Shown here one piece after another: positions 17,700-25,640 of a stretch of 64,000 bases of DNA (position 1 is its first letter; every line of letters starts with the position of its first letter). The translations under genes and the position numbers were made by a program. Location of the stretch: the NCBI GenBank assembly GCA_963751245.1, contig CAVVTR010000009.1, forward strand, positions 124,001 to 188,000, given 5' to 3'. The stretch comes from CAVVTR01 sp963751245 (GTDB taxonomy: Bacteria > Acidobacteriota > Thermoanaerobaculia > Thermoanaerobaculales > Thermoanaerobaculaceae). The notes below the pieces were generated by a model. That model did not search any database and had not been told where the DNA came from. It was given only the letters and a program-made list of their open reading frames with translations.

Positions 17700-18835
17700 A
17701 GTTCCTCGCCCTGATCCTCGCGAACCTGGGCCGCAGGAAGCTGCGCACCGCGCTGACGGTGGGCTCGTTCGCGGTTGCCCTCTTTCTGTTCGGCCTGCTC
17801 GTTGCGATTCGCGGCGCGTTCAGCCAGGGGGTCGAGGTGGCGGGCGCCGACCGCCTGGTCGTCATCAACAAGGTGTCGATCACCCAGTCCCTTCCCTTCG
17901 CGTACCGCGACAGGCTGCTGCAGGTGCCGGGGGTGAAGGCGGTGACGTTCGCCTCCTGGTTCGGCGGGGTGTACCAGGACGAGAGGAACTTCTTCCCGCA
18001 GTTCGCCATCGACCCGGAGACGTGGCGGGAGATGTACCCCGAGTACAAGGTCTCCGACGCCGAGTGGGACGCCTTCCTGAAGGACCGCCAGGGCTGCATC
18101 GCCGGGGCGGCCACCGCGAAGCGCTTCGGCTGGAAGATCGGCGACCGCATCCCGATCAAGGGCACCTACCTGCCCGGGATCTGGGAGTTCAACCTCAGGG
18201 GGATCTACACCGGCGCGAGGCCCGACGACGACCTCACCCAGTTCTGGTTCCAGCGCGCCTACCTCGAGGAGAACGGGCCGCAGTGGTACAGGGGGAACGT
18301 TGGCTGGTACGTGGTGCGGATCGCGAACCCCGACGACGCCGCGAAGGTCGTGGCGGCCATCGACGGCCGCTTCGCCAACTCCCCCTGGGAGACCAAGACG
18401 GAGACCGAGAAGGCGTTCGCCGCCTCCTTCGCGAAGCAGATGGGGAACATCGAGCTGCTGGTGCTGGTAATCGGCAGCGTCGTGTTCTTCACGCTGCTGC
18501 TCGTCACCGGCAACACCATGGCCATCACCGTGCGGGAGCGGGTGGGGGAGCTGGCGGTGCTCAAGACGGTCGGGTTCAGCGACGTCCTGGTGCTCCGGCT
18601 GATCCTCGCGGAGTCGCTGCTGGTGGCTCTGCTGGGAGGTGCCCTGGGCATCGTGGCGGCAAAGCTCGGCTCCGCCGGGCTGTCGGGGCTGCTTCCCGGG
18701 ATGGTCGTCTACCTGCCGGGGTGGAGCCTCGGCACGGGTCTCGCGCTCGCCCTGGCCGTCGGGCTGCTGGCCGGTGCGCTGCCGGCGGTCTGGGCCATGC
18801 GGCTCAACGTTGTGGCCGCCCTGCGGAGGGTGTGA
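17696..18835 (+). CDS. ABC permease, FtsX/MacB family (first of two)
   Basis: 379 aa with the MacB layout: an N-terminal membrane helix (about 17-40), a large extracytoplasmic domain (about 41-250), then three C-terminal helices (about 258-285, 300-330, 340-370) with ITVRERVGELAVLKTVGF, the FtsX coupling region that docks on the ATPase. It should form a heterodimer with the next gene product, because two different permeases are encoded beside one ATPase. The start overlaps the ATPase stop; the next gene begins 3 bp after its stop. Confidence 0.9.
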   Translation: MKFLALILANLGRRKLRTALTVGSFAVALFLFGLLVAIRGAFSQGVEVAGADRLVVINKVSITQSLPFAYRDRLLQVPGVKAVTFASWFGGVYQDERNFFPQFAIDPETWREMYPEYKVSDAEWDAFLKDRQGCIAGAATAKRFGWKIGDRIPIKGTYLPGIWEFNLRGIYTGARPDDDLTQFWFQRAYLEENGPQWYRGNVGWYVVRIANPDDAAKVVAAIDGRFANSPWETKTETEKAFAASFAKQMGNIELLVLVIGSVVFFTLLLVTGNTMAITVRERVGELAVLKTVGFSDVLVLRLILAESLLVALLGGALGIVAAKLGSAGLSGLLPGMVVYLPGWSLGTGLALALAVGLLAGALPAVWAMRLNVVAALRRV

Positions 18836-18837
18836 CG

Positions 18838-20007
18838 ATGGCGATTCCCCTGATCTACAACGTCCGCAGCGTCCGCCAGCGCTGGACCTCGGCCATCGTG
18901 GCCGTGCTCGGCATCGCGGGCACCGTCGGCGTCTTCGTCGCCATGCTGGCCATGGCGCGCGGCTTCCGGGAGACGCTCGTCGCCTCGGGCTCGCCGGACG
19001 ACGCCATCGTCATGCGCGCCGGCGCCACCTCCGAGCTGTACAGTGCCGTCACCCTGGACGAGGTGAAGATCATCGGCGAGGCGCCGGGGGTCGCGCGGGA
19101 CGGCGGCGTTCCCAGCGTCAGCCCGGAGGTCGTGGCGGTGGCCAACTTCCCGCTGAAGAAGACGGGCACCGACGCCAACGTCCAGGTCCGCGGCGTTTCC
19201 CCGCGCGTGCTCCAGGTCCGCAAGAACGTGCGGATCGTGGCGGGGCGCCTGTTCCGCCCCGGCCTCGCGGAGCTCGTCATCGGACGCAACGTGGCGGACA
19301 CCTACGCCGGGCTCGGCCTGGGCGACACCGTGAAGTTCGGCGGCGGCACGTGGAAGGTGGTCGGCGTGTTCGACGCGGGCGGCAGCGCGTTCGACTCCGA
19401 GCTGTGGTGCGACGCGGTCATCCTCAACCAGGTCTACCATCGGCCCGAGAACATCTTCCAGTCCATCACCGCGCGCCTGACCTCGCCCGCCGCCCTGACC
19501 CGCTTCAAGGACGCCCTCACCGCCGATCCGAGGCTGTCCGTGCAGGTCGCCAGCGAGCGCGAGTACTACGAGAAGAACTCCCGCGCGCTGACCCGCATGA
19601 TCACCGTGCTGGGGACGCTGGTCGCCTTCGTGATGGGGATCGGCGCCGTGTTCGGCGCGCTCAACACCATGTACTCGGCCGTGGCCGAGCGCTCCCGGGA
19701 GATCGCCACCATGCGCGCCCTCGGCTTCGGTGGCGTCAGCGTGGTGCTCTCGTTCGTCTTCGAGGGGCTGCTGATCGCCCTCGTCGGCGGTCTCCTCGGC
19801 TGCCTCGCGGTGCTGCCGGTGAACGGCCTCACCACCGGCACCATGAACTGGCAGACGTTCTCCCACCTGGTGTTCGCCTTCCGGATCACTCCGGGCCTGC
19901 TCGTGGCCGGCGTGGTCTTCGCGCTGCTGATGGGGCTCCTCGGTGCCGTGCCCCCGGCGGTCAGGGCGGCCCGACGTCCCGTCGCCGTGGCGCTGCGGGA
20001 GCTATAG
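18838..20007 (+). CDS. ABC permease, FtsX/MacB family (second of two)
   Basis: 389-aa partner of the preceding permease with the same topology: N-terminal helix (about 17-40), periplasmic MacB core (about 45-265) and three C-terminal helices, the first joined to YSAVAERSREIATMRALGF, the coupling element. The ATG at 18838 lies 3 bp after the previous stop, so the four exporter genes form one transcription unit. Sequence similarity between the two permeases is limited outside the FtsX region, which supports a heterodimer rather than a recent duplication. Confidence 0.9.
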   Translation: MAIPLIYNVRSVRQRWTSAIVAVLGIAGTVGVFVAMLAMARGFRETLVASGSPDDAIVMRAGATSELYSAVTLDEVKIIGEAPGVARDGGVPSVSPEVVAVANFPLKKTGTDANVQVRGVSPRVLQVRKNVRIVAGRLFRPGLAELVIGRNVADTYAGLGLGDTVKFGGGTWKVVGVFDAGGSAFDSELWCDAVILNQVYHRPENIFQSITARLTSPAALTRFKDALTADPRLSVQVASEREYYEKNSRALTRMITVLGTLVAFVMGIGAVFGALNTMYSAVAERSREIATMRALGFGGVSVVLSFVFEGLLIALVGGLLGCLAVLPVNGLTTGTMNWQTFSHLVFAFRITPGLLVAGVVFALLMGLLGAVPPAVRAARRPVAVALREL

Positions 20008-20079
20008 AGCCGGGGCGAGGCCTCCGCCGCCCGCGCGGCGTCCCCGGTGCACCGCCCTGTACACGGTGGGGGAGGGTGG

Positions 20080-20607
20080 GTGACTCTATCCGGTGTGAGC
20101 TCCTCCGCGACAACCCTCGTCGAGACGGTCCCGGCAGGCGACCAGGAGGCCTTCTGCGCGCTGGTCCGGGAGAGCTGGGACCGGCTGGTGCGGCTGGCCC
20201 GCGCCGTGGCGGGTGACGCGGAGGCCGAGGACGTGGTCCAGGAGGCGCTCATCGTCGCCTGGCGCAAGCTGCCCGCGCTTCGCGACTCCAGCAAGCTCGG
20301 ACCTTGGCTGGCGCGCATCGTCTACCGCCGGGCGGTACGCCGGGCGCGCCGCGAGCGCCGCCCGAAAGCGGCGAAGCCTCTCCCGGAGCCCTGCGTCACC
20401 CCCGACCCGGCGGCAGGCATCGACGTCTGGAACATCCTGCGCCGGCTGGCGCCCCGGCAGCGGGCGGTACTCCAGCTCACCGTGGTCGAGGGCATGACCG
20501 ACGCCGAGATCGGAACGCTGCTCGGCATCGCCCCCGCGTCGGTGCGGTCGCACCGGCGCCGGGCGCGGGAGCGGGTCGCGGCGATGCTGGACGGAGGACG
20601 GAGATGA
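20080..20607 (+). CDS. ECF RNA polymerase sigma factor (second)
   Basis: 175-aa ECF sigma factor. Region 2 is FCALVRESWDRLVRLARAVAG then AEDVVQEALIVAWRKL; region 4 is LAPRQRAVLQLTVVEGMTDA followed by EIGTLLGIAPASVRSHRRRA. GTG at 20080 is preferred because GGAGGG lies just upstream; 20047 and 20095 are alternatives. Its end overlaps the next ATG (ATGA), so it is coupled to a small single-helix protein that is probably its anti-sigma factor. The third gene encodes a TonB-type protein, suggesting envelope-related control. Confidence 0.87.
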   Translation: MTLSGVSSSATTLVETVPAGDQEAFCALVRESWDRLVRLARAVAGDAEAEDVVQEALIVAWRKLPALRDSSKLGPWLARIVYRRAVRRARRERRPKAAKPLPEPCVTPDPAAGIDVWNILRRLAPRQRAVLQLTVVEGMTDAEIGTLLGIAPASVRSHRRRARERVAAMLDGGRR

Positions 20608-20963
20608 ACGACAAGGACTACGACGGCGAGCTCGAGGCTTTCGATGCGGCCCTGCGCGAGTGGGCGGTCCGGCCGGCGGGCCGCTCCGCGGAGGCCGCCC
20701 TCCGGGCCGCCACCGCGGCGCCTGCGAAGCGGACCGTCGGCGCCCGGTGGTGGCTTCCCGCTGCGGTCGTGGCGACGGTGCTCGTGGCGGCCGCCGGGGT
20801 CTGGCTCACCTCGGGGCGCGCGCCGGACGCCTTCCCGCCGAGGCTGGCGGCCGCCGCGGCGCGGCCCCTCGACGACAACGTGGTGTTGTGGTGGATCGAC
20901 CCCGATACGCCGGTCTACTTCGTGCTCGATGCCGGCAAGCCGGGAAAGGGAGGTGTGTCATGA
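20604..20963 (+). CDS. Single-helix membrane protein, probable anti-sigma factor
   Basis: 119 aa, first codon overlapping the sigma stop and last codon overlapping the next ATG. The N-terminal 45 residues are acidic and helical (MNDKDYDGELEAFDAALREW), one membrane helix follows (WWLPAAVVATVLVAAAGVW, about 50-68), then a short periplasmic tail with DNVVLWWIDPDTPVYFVLD. No zinc-binding cysteines are present. Gene order and topology (cytoplasmic helices, one helix, periplasmic sensor tail) fit an anti-sigma factor for the upstream ECF factor, but there is no motif that proves it. Confidence 0.65.
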   Translation: MNDKDYDGELEAFDAALREWAVRPAGRSAEAALRAATAAPAKRTVGARWWLPAAVVATVLVAAAGVWLTSGRAPDAFPPRLAAAAARPLDDNVVLWWIDPDTPVYFVLDAGKPGKGGVS

Positions 20964-21793
20964 CGAGAGCGCTTTCAGCAACGATCGCGGCGGCCGTGGC
21001 GCTGCTGCTCCCGATGCCGGGGACGGCGGCGCCCGCGGCGCCCGGGAAGACGGCCGGCGAGCTCACCACGTTCTACGAGCTGCTCATCGGGAAGCCGCGG
21101 ACGGAGAACGGGCAGGAGCCCTCGCTCGACGTCGTCCCCGGAACCGTGGTGCTGGCGGAGCCGGAGTACACGAGCTTCAGCCGGGACGTCGGCGTGCTCG
21201 GCGAGAAGCTCGCCGAGACCTACCGGCTCGGCCCCGTCCTCGCGGTGGCCGCGGCCCGGCTGGACCTCGCCACGGGGGTGAGGAGGGACCTGCCGACCCC
21301 GTTCGACGAGCTCGGTGTCGGCCTCACGCTGATCGGATGGAACGCCGACGTCGCGACCTACCAGGTCCGCCTGGAGAGCCACGGCGCGCTCCTGGCGGCG
21401 CCCACCGTGGCGGTGAGGGTGGGGGGCAGGGCGGTGGTCGCCACCCGCGACGGCGACCGCGCTCCTTACGCCTTCGTGGTGCTCGCGCCGCGCTCCCCGA
21501 TGCCGGAGCCCGTCAAGGCGGGGTCGTCGGAGCCGCGGGTCGTGGAGAAGGTGGCGCCGGTCTATCCGGCCGCTGCGCGCAAGGCGCACGTCCAGGGGGT
21601 GGTCCTCCTCGACTGCACGGTCGGCACCGACGGCCGGGTGAAGCGGATCGACGTGCTCAAGGCGCAGCCCGACGGCCTCACGGAGGCGGCCGTCGAGGCC
21701 GTCAGCCGGTGGCGCTACGAGCCGGTGCGCGACGAGCAGGGCCGGCCGGTGGAGGAGACCATCGTGGTCACCATCACGTTCCGCCTCGAATAG
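20960..21793 (+). CDS. Exported protein with TonB C-terminal domain
   Basis: 277-aa protein with a signal peptide (1-23) instead of the usual TonB membrane anchor and cytoplasmic tail. Residues about 25-190 are a beta-rich domain of unknown type, and residues about 198-277 are TonB_C (VEKVAPVYPAAARKAHVQG, CTVGTDGRVKRIDVLKAQPD, AVEAVSRWRYEPV). TonB_C normally contacts TonB-dependent receptors at the inner side of the outer membrane; without ExbB/ExbD contact this one cannot transduce energy itself, so a periplasmic scaffold or sensory role is more likely (inference). Co-translated with the sigma/anti-sigma pair. Confidence 0.8.
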   Translation: MTRALSATIAAAVALLLPMPGTAAPAAPGKTAGELTTFYELLIGKPRTENGQEPSLDVVPGTVVLAEPEYTSFSRDVGVLGEKLAETYRLGPVLAVAAARLDLATGVRRDLPTPFDELGVGLTLIGWNADVATYQVRLESHGALLAAPTVAVRVGGRAVVATRDGDRAPYAFVVLAPRSPMPEPVKAGSSEPRVVEKVAPVYPAAARKAHVQGVVLLDCTVGTDGRVKRIDVLKAQPDGLTEAAVEAVSRWRYEPVRDEQGRPVEETIVVTITFRLE

Positions 21794-21796
21794 GCG

Positions 21797-21873
21797 GGTG
21801 TTGCACGGAGGCTCCTGACGCGGCCTGCGCCGTCGCAACACCTCCTCTCGCAGCGATGAGCAACACCCTCCCG
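21797..21873. repeat. Short inverted-end repeat related to the 39 kb fold-back element
   Basis: Directly after the TonB-C stop. The left end GGGTGTTGC is inverted at the right end as GCAACACCC followed by TCCCGG. The left arm (GTTGCACGGAGGCTCC then GCGGCCTGCGC) closely matches the right arm of the 38979-39329 element read on the other strand. It looks like a small dispersed, MITE- or REP-like unit. Confidence 0.5.
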
Positions 21874-21900
21874 GGAGCCCGCGCGCAGCGGGCTCCCGGG
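21870..21900 (+). terminator. Perfect 12-bp hairpin after the sigma/TonB operon
   Basis: CCCGGGAGCCCG (21870-21881), a 7-nt loop and CGGGCTCCCGGG (21889-21900) form a perfect stem about 80 bp after the TonB-C stop. There is no T-run, so termination would be inefficient or Rho-assisted; it could equally be part of the adjoining repeat. Confidence 0.4.
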
Positions 21901-21968
21901 CCGCGCCGCCGGGCCGGAACAACGACGCCGGCGGCGGTGTTGCCTGCGGAGAAGCCGGGGAGGCTCGT

Positions 21969-22190
21969 GTGCGCGTGAGGAGAATCGTCGGCATCCTGCT
22001 GATCGCGGGCGGTGTGCTGGCCCTGGTGTACGGCGGGTTCAGCTTCACCACGCAGCGGCACGCCGTGGAGATCGGCCAGATCCGGCTGGGCGTCTCCAAG
22101 CAGGAGAGCATGAACGTGCCGACCTGGGCGGGCGTCCTGGCGATCGCCGGAGGGACCCTCTTCCTGCTGGTCGGCGACCGCCGCGGCTGA
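21969..22190 (+). CDS. Small two-helix membrane protein (DUF3185-like)
   Basis: 73 aa from a GTG/ATG region whose first codons read RVRRIVGILLIAGGVLALVY. Two membrane helices (about 6-26 and 51-68) flank an extracytoplasmic loop with TTQRHAVEIGQIRLGVSKQE. The GGxSFTxxRxxxEIGxI pattern is seen in small DUF3185-type proteins. No function is known. It stands alone, about 175 bp after the sigma/TonB operon. Confidence 0.65.
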   Translation: MRVRRIVGILLIAGGVLALVYGGFSFTTQRHAVEIGQIRLGVSKQESMNVPTWAGVLAIAGGTLFLLVGDRRG

Positions 22191-22289
22191 TCGCGGCGGG
22201 GCGCGCGGCGGAGAGCGGGGGCAGGATCCCCCGTCCGCATCCGCCGCGGCGGCGGCCTCAGCGGGGCGGTGAAGGCGGGCCGGGCGGCG

Positions 22290-22787
22290 CTACTGGATCT
22301 CCTGCCACCAGCTGATCATTCCTCCAAGCCCCCCGAGAGGGATCTCGACGTCCTTGACCTGGGTGATCCCGGCCCGGCCGTCGGTGCCGACGAAGGAACG
22401 GCTAGCGATCACCTTGGAGCCGGCGATGGCGAAGCCGGAGGCGGCCCCCTCGCCTACCAGGTAGGAGTTGACGTCGAGGGCGTTGAACTCGCCGGGGTAG
22501 AAGTCGACGCGGAGGATGTACGAGGTGCCGACGCAGATGCTCCCGTCCGGATCGTAGGCGAGGAAAAGGGCGAAGGGGTTGCCCTGCCCACCCGGCCGGG
22601 GTACGAACATCATCGGCGATGCCGTGACCTGGGTGCGGTTGCCGAGGTTGCCCGAGGTGTCAGCCGGCCGAGCGATGGCCGCCAGGGCCTTCGACAGGAT
22701 GGCCGTGGTGCCGCTGGGACGGTCCTTGAGGCCGATGTAGAGCGTCGGCGAGAAGTACCCTCGTTCGCCGGTGTGCGACCCGGTCAC
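22290..22787 (-). CDS. Uncharacterised protein lacking a clear start; in frame with the upstream gene across a TGA
   Basis: Only a GTG at 22787 is available as start, with no ribosome site, yet coding-like sense (AYPAGTDPTYNLYAFASGTF) runs upstream to about 22862. Before that is a Pro/Ala-rich linker (PPAPPHHPGPAAAA) that touches the TGA (22914-22916) of the DUF6491-like gene in the same frame. The 165-aa body is beta-rich with no motif I recognise (YIGLKDRPSG, DPDGSICVGTSYILRVDFYP, GGMISWWQEIQ). It may be the C-terminal half of a longer protein interrupted by one stop, or a 5'-truncated gene. Function unknown. Confidence 0.5.
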   Translation of the reverse strand: MTGSHTGERGYFSPTLYIGLKDRPSGTTAILSKALAAIARPADTSGNLGNRTQVTASPMMFVPRPGGQGNPFALFLAYDPDGSICVGTSYILRVDFYPGEFNALDVNSYLVGEGAASGFAIAGSKVIASRSFVGTDGRAGITQVKDVEIPLGGLGGMISWWQEIQ

Positions 22788-22913
22788 GTTGGGGCTCCTC
22801 TCGTAGAACGTGCCGCTGGCGAAGGCGTAGAGGTTGTACGTGGGGTCGGTGCCGGCGGGGTAGGCCGCGGCGGCCGGTCCCGGGTGGTGCGGTGGGGCTG
22901 GCGGGGCTGGCGA

Positions 22914-23318
22914 TCAGCGCCCGGCGGCCAGCGCCTCGGCCTCCTCCCGGCTCTTCACGCGTGCGACGCCCACGATGTTGTAGACGCCGACCGCGCCGAG
23001 GTACTCGTAGGTCATCGGCGTGCGGGTGCCGGAGCAGACCTGCTCGAAGCCGGGCGAGATCATGATGTGCATGGCCGATCGCAGCCCCTCCGAGTCGCGG
23101 TCCAGGGTGAGCAGGTAGTGGTCGCGCATGCCGACCCGGACGTAGAGGTACGGCCCAGGCAGGGGCACGAAGCTGGAAATCTCGTTGGAGTTGAAGCAGA
23201 CCATCCCGGCGGGCTGCCCGCCGGCTCCGGTGGCGCTCGGCGGGGCGGAACGGCACGCCGCCCCCGCGGCACCCACTGCCAGGACCGCCGTCAATGCTAG
23301 GACGGAGCTCGCGCGCAT
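22914..23318 (-). CDS. DUF6491-like exported protein, paralogue A
   Basis: 134 aa with a signal peptide ending near AACRS (weak lipobox). The body (CFNSNEISSFVPLPGPYLYV, HYLLTLDRDSEGLRSAMHIM, FEQVCSGTRTPMTYEYLG) aligns along its length with the protein encoded at 23754, which is on the opposite strand 435 bp away. The pattern of an N-terminal CF, YLLTL and I-x-I-S-x-x-FEQVC fits the DUF6491 family; function is unknown. One cysteine present in the paralogue (NECLALR) is Ser here. GGAAGG precedes the ATG. The frame continues after the TGA into the downstream gene without another stop. Confidence 0.7.
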   Translation of the reverse strand: MRASSVLALTAVLAVGAAGAACRSAPPSATGAGGQPAGMVCFNSNEISSFVPLPGPYLYVRVGMRDHYLLTLDRDSEGLRSAMHIMISPGFEQVCSGTRTPMTYEYLGAVGVYNIVGVARVKSREEAEALAAGR

Positions 23319-23753
23319 GGCTTCCTTCCTTCCTGCCGGAGCGCCGCCACCCCGTCTCCGTCGGGGCCGGCGGACCGCCTCTGGCGCCGGGGAGGCCCGC
23401 GCAGCGTTCGTCGCGGGGTTCCCTTGCTCATTGAAACAACCGGCGACCGAAAGACTTCCGCCGGGAGATCGCGGGCTGCGTCGCCGCCACCGCAGGCTCG
23501 GCCCGGGGCCCCGGCTGGGGCCGTCCGGAAGGTGTTTCCGGACGTGTCGACGCGTTGCCGACCTGCGACGAGTCCCGCGGGACCAACGGTTTCCCGTGGA
23601 CTCGATGGCCGCCACGCCCAGGAATACCTGGCTGCTGGCCTGGGGTTGCGGGCGTTGAAGGGTGGCCGGGTGTCTTGGATGGACAGGTGGGTACCCGGTG
23701 CGTCCGCGTCAGGGGGCGTCGCGTCGACGGGCCTGGCGCCACGGGAGGAAGAG
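23319..23753. other. 435-bp divergent intergenic region
   Basis: Lies between the two divergent DUF6491-like paralogues and must hold both of their promoters. I see no convincing -35/-10 pair, hairpin terminator or coding frame with sense; short open frames here have shadow-like composition. Confidence 0.5.
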
Positions 23754-24188
23754 ATGAGGTACGTCCGGCGTAGCACGATGGTGTCGCTCCTGGCACTGAT
23801 CCTTGTGGCGGTCCCTCTGGCGGGATGCGCCTCGACGAAGGGGACCGGCGGGAGCGGCGGCGCGGCGGCCGCGGCGGGGGAGTGCTTCGCCGCGAACATG
23901 ACCAACTCCTTCTCGTACCTTCACGGGCGTTACGTCTACGTCGACGTCATCGGAGGCAAGCACTACCTTCTCACGCTGGCCAACGAGTGCCTGGCGCTGC
24001 GGAGCGCGATGAACATCGCCATCAGCTCCGAGTTCGAACAGGTCTGCTCCGACAGCGGCGCCGCCATCACGTACTCGTCCTTCGACCGGATGCACTACTG
24101 CCGCGTGATCAAGGTGCAGGAGGTCAAGGACAAGGCGGAGGCCGAGCTGCTGGTGAAGGAGCTCACCACGCCGAAGGCGATGCGCTAG
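23754..24188 (+). CDS. DUF6491-like lipoprotein, paralogue B
   Basis: 144 aa from an ATG with GGGAGGAAGAG just upstream. Residues 1-24 form a lipoprotein signal with a good lipobox LAGC. The mature part has a Gly/Ala linker, then CFAANMTNSFSYLHGRYVYV, KHYLLTLANECLALRSAMNI, FEQVCSDSGAAITYSSFDRM and a charged C-terminal helix (VKDKAEAELLVKELT). It pairs with the gene at 22914 as a diverged duplicate. Likely outer-membrane-anchored in the periplasm; function unknown. Confidence 0.75.
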   Translation: MRYVRRSTMVSLLALILVAVPLAGCASTKGTGGSGGAAAAAGECFAANMTNSFSYLHGRYVYVDVIGGKHYLLTLANECLALRSAMNIAISSEFEQVCSDSGAAITYSSFDRMHYCRVIKVQEVKDKAEAELLVKELTTPKAMR

Positions 24189-24345
24189 GAGCGACGACCC
24201 CGATGACGCCGCCCAGCAGGGCGGCCGGGGGAGATGCCTGCGCGCTTCGCGGCAGGCTGCGTCGGCGATACGTTGCGCAGGCGTGTGCCGCCGAGCTTCC
24301 GCCCGCGGCGCGACAGCAGACGGCGCCGGGGCCCATAATGGAAGT

Positions 24346-25470
24346 GTGAGGGGCTCTGGCGTCCGCCTCGTTTTGCTCGCCGTCGCGCTCACACTCGGCT
24401 GTGTGAGCGGATCGGGGAGGCTCGCGGGCACGAGGATCACGCCCGAGGAGCTGCTCCGCGGTGACGTCCTGGGGGTGACGGCAGACCCCGGGTCCGTCCC
24501 CACCGAGGCCGAGGTGCTGGGCCTGAGCCCGGAGATGCACGCCTTCCTGGCCGCTCACGTGGACCGCGACGGCGGCGACGAGCTCAAGGTGCGGCAGCTT
24601 TCCCGGGCGATCTTCGACAAGGAGACCTTCGGGCTGCGGTACGAGGAGACGACCCGGACCGCCGCCGAGACGTTCCGGACGCGGCGAGGAAACTGCCTGT
24701 CCTTCTCCACCATGTTCATCGCCATGGCCCGTGCCGCGGGGCTCCGCGCCCAGTACCAGGTCGTGGACGTCCCCCCGGAGTGGTCGCTGGACAGGGAGAC
24801 GTTCGTGCTCAACCGGCATATCAACGTGCGTGTCGAGCGCCAGCCGGTCGGGGCGCTCGTGGTCGACTTCAACATGGTGGACTTCCGGGTGAGCTACGAC
24901 CTGCACGTTCTCACCGACGGGCAGGCGCTGGCGCAGTACTACAACAACGTCGGCGTGGAACGCATGCAGAAGGGCGACACGGCGGGGGCTCTCGCGAGCT
25001 TCCGCAAGGCGATCGCCGACAGCGACCGCCGCTTTTCGCCGGCCTGGACCAACCTGGGTACGCTCTACCTGAGGCACTCCCAGCCCGCCTACGCGGAGGC
25101 GGCGTTTCTCGAGGCGCGCCGCGTCGACCGGGGAAACCTCGTCGCGATGAGCAACCTGGCCCACCTCTACGATCACCTGGGAGAGACCGGCCGGGCGGCC
25201 GCCTACCGCAGGAAGGTGGCCCGACACCGCTGGCACAACCCCTACTACCACTATCAGCTGGCCCGCCGCGCCTTCGAGGGGAAGGACTTCGCGGCCGCCA
25301 TCCGGCACCTCAGGATCGCGATCTCCCAGAAGCGGAACGAAGACCGGTTCTACTCTCTTCTCGGTCTGAGCTACAGGGAAGAGGGGAACGAGCAGGCAGC
25401 CCGGCACTGGCTGCAGCGGGCCCGCGAGGTTGCCGCCTCGCACGGCCTCAAGGTCACAAACCCCGGATAG
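24346..25470 (+). CDS. Transglutaminase-like / TPR lipoprotein
   Basis: 374 aa starting at GTG, with a lipoprotein signal (LTLGC, Cys about residue 18). Residues about 55-195 form a transglutaminase-like cysteine-peptidase fold: RRGNCLSFSTMFIAMARAAG holds the active-site Cys, NRHINVRV the His and VVDFNMVDF the Asp region. Residues about 200-374 hold four to five TPR repeats (YNNVGVERMQKGDTAGALAS, AWTNLGTLYLRHSQPAYAEA and others). The TPRs presumably dock a periplasmic partner. The intrinsic hairpin at 25593 lies beyond its end but points the other way. Confidence 0.85.
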   Translation: MRGSGVRLVLLAVALTLGCVSGSGRLAGTRITPEELLRGDVLGVTADPGSVPTEAEVLGLSPEMHAFLAAHVDRDGGDELKVRQLSRAIFDKETFGLRYEETTRTAAETFRTRRGNCLSFSTMFIAMARAAGLRAQYQVVDVPPEWSLDRETFVLNRHINVRVERQPVGALVVDFNMVDFRVSYDLHVLTDGQALAQYYNNVGVERMQKGDTAGALASFRKAIADSDRRFSPAWTNLGTLYLRHSQPAYAEAAFLEARRVDRGNLVAMSNLAHLYDHLGETGRAAAYRRKVARHRWHNPYYHYQLARRAFEGKDFAAAIRHLRIAISQKRNEDRFYSLLGLSYREEGNEQAARHWLQRAREVAASHGLKVTNPG

Positions 25471-25592
25471 GTGACACCGGAGCGCCCCGGCCGGGGCGCC
25501 GTCCAAGGCGGGACAGGCCCGCCCTGCGCCGGAGCGTGGTACGTCCGGCCGTCCGCGTGCCCCTCCCACAACCCCTCCGGAGCAAAAAGGAA

Positions 25593-25614
25593 GGCGGCCC
25601 CCGAAGGGGCCGCC
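25593..25614 (-). terminator. Rho-independent terminator of the TonB-dependent receptor gene
   Basis: GGCGGCCCC and GGGGCCGCC form a perfect 9-bp stem around a CGAA tetraloop. Read on the minus strand the stem is followed by TTCCTTTTT, 26 bp past the receptor stop. Confidence 0.85.
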
Positions 25615-25640
25615 GGTTCGCGCTGCGGTGTCCTCGTCCG

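Noticed and set aside
22914..22916. TGA as a selenocysteine codon
   Set aside because: Kept only as a possibility: the following 40 nt are Pro/Ala codons with very few G on one side and do not form a clear SECIS stem-loop, and the residue context is not redox-like.
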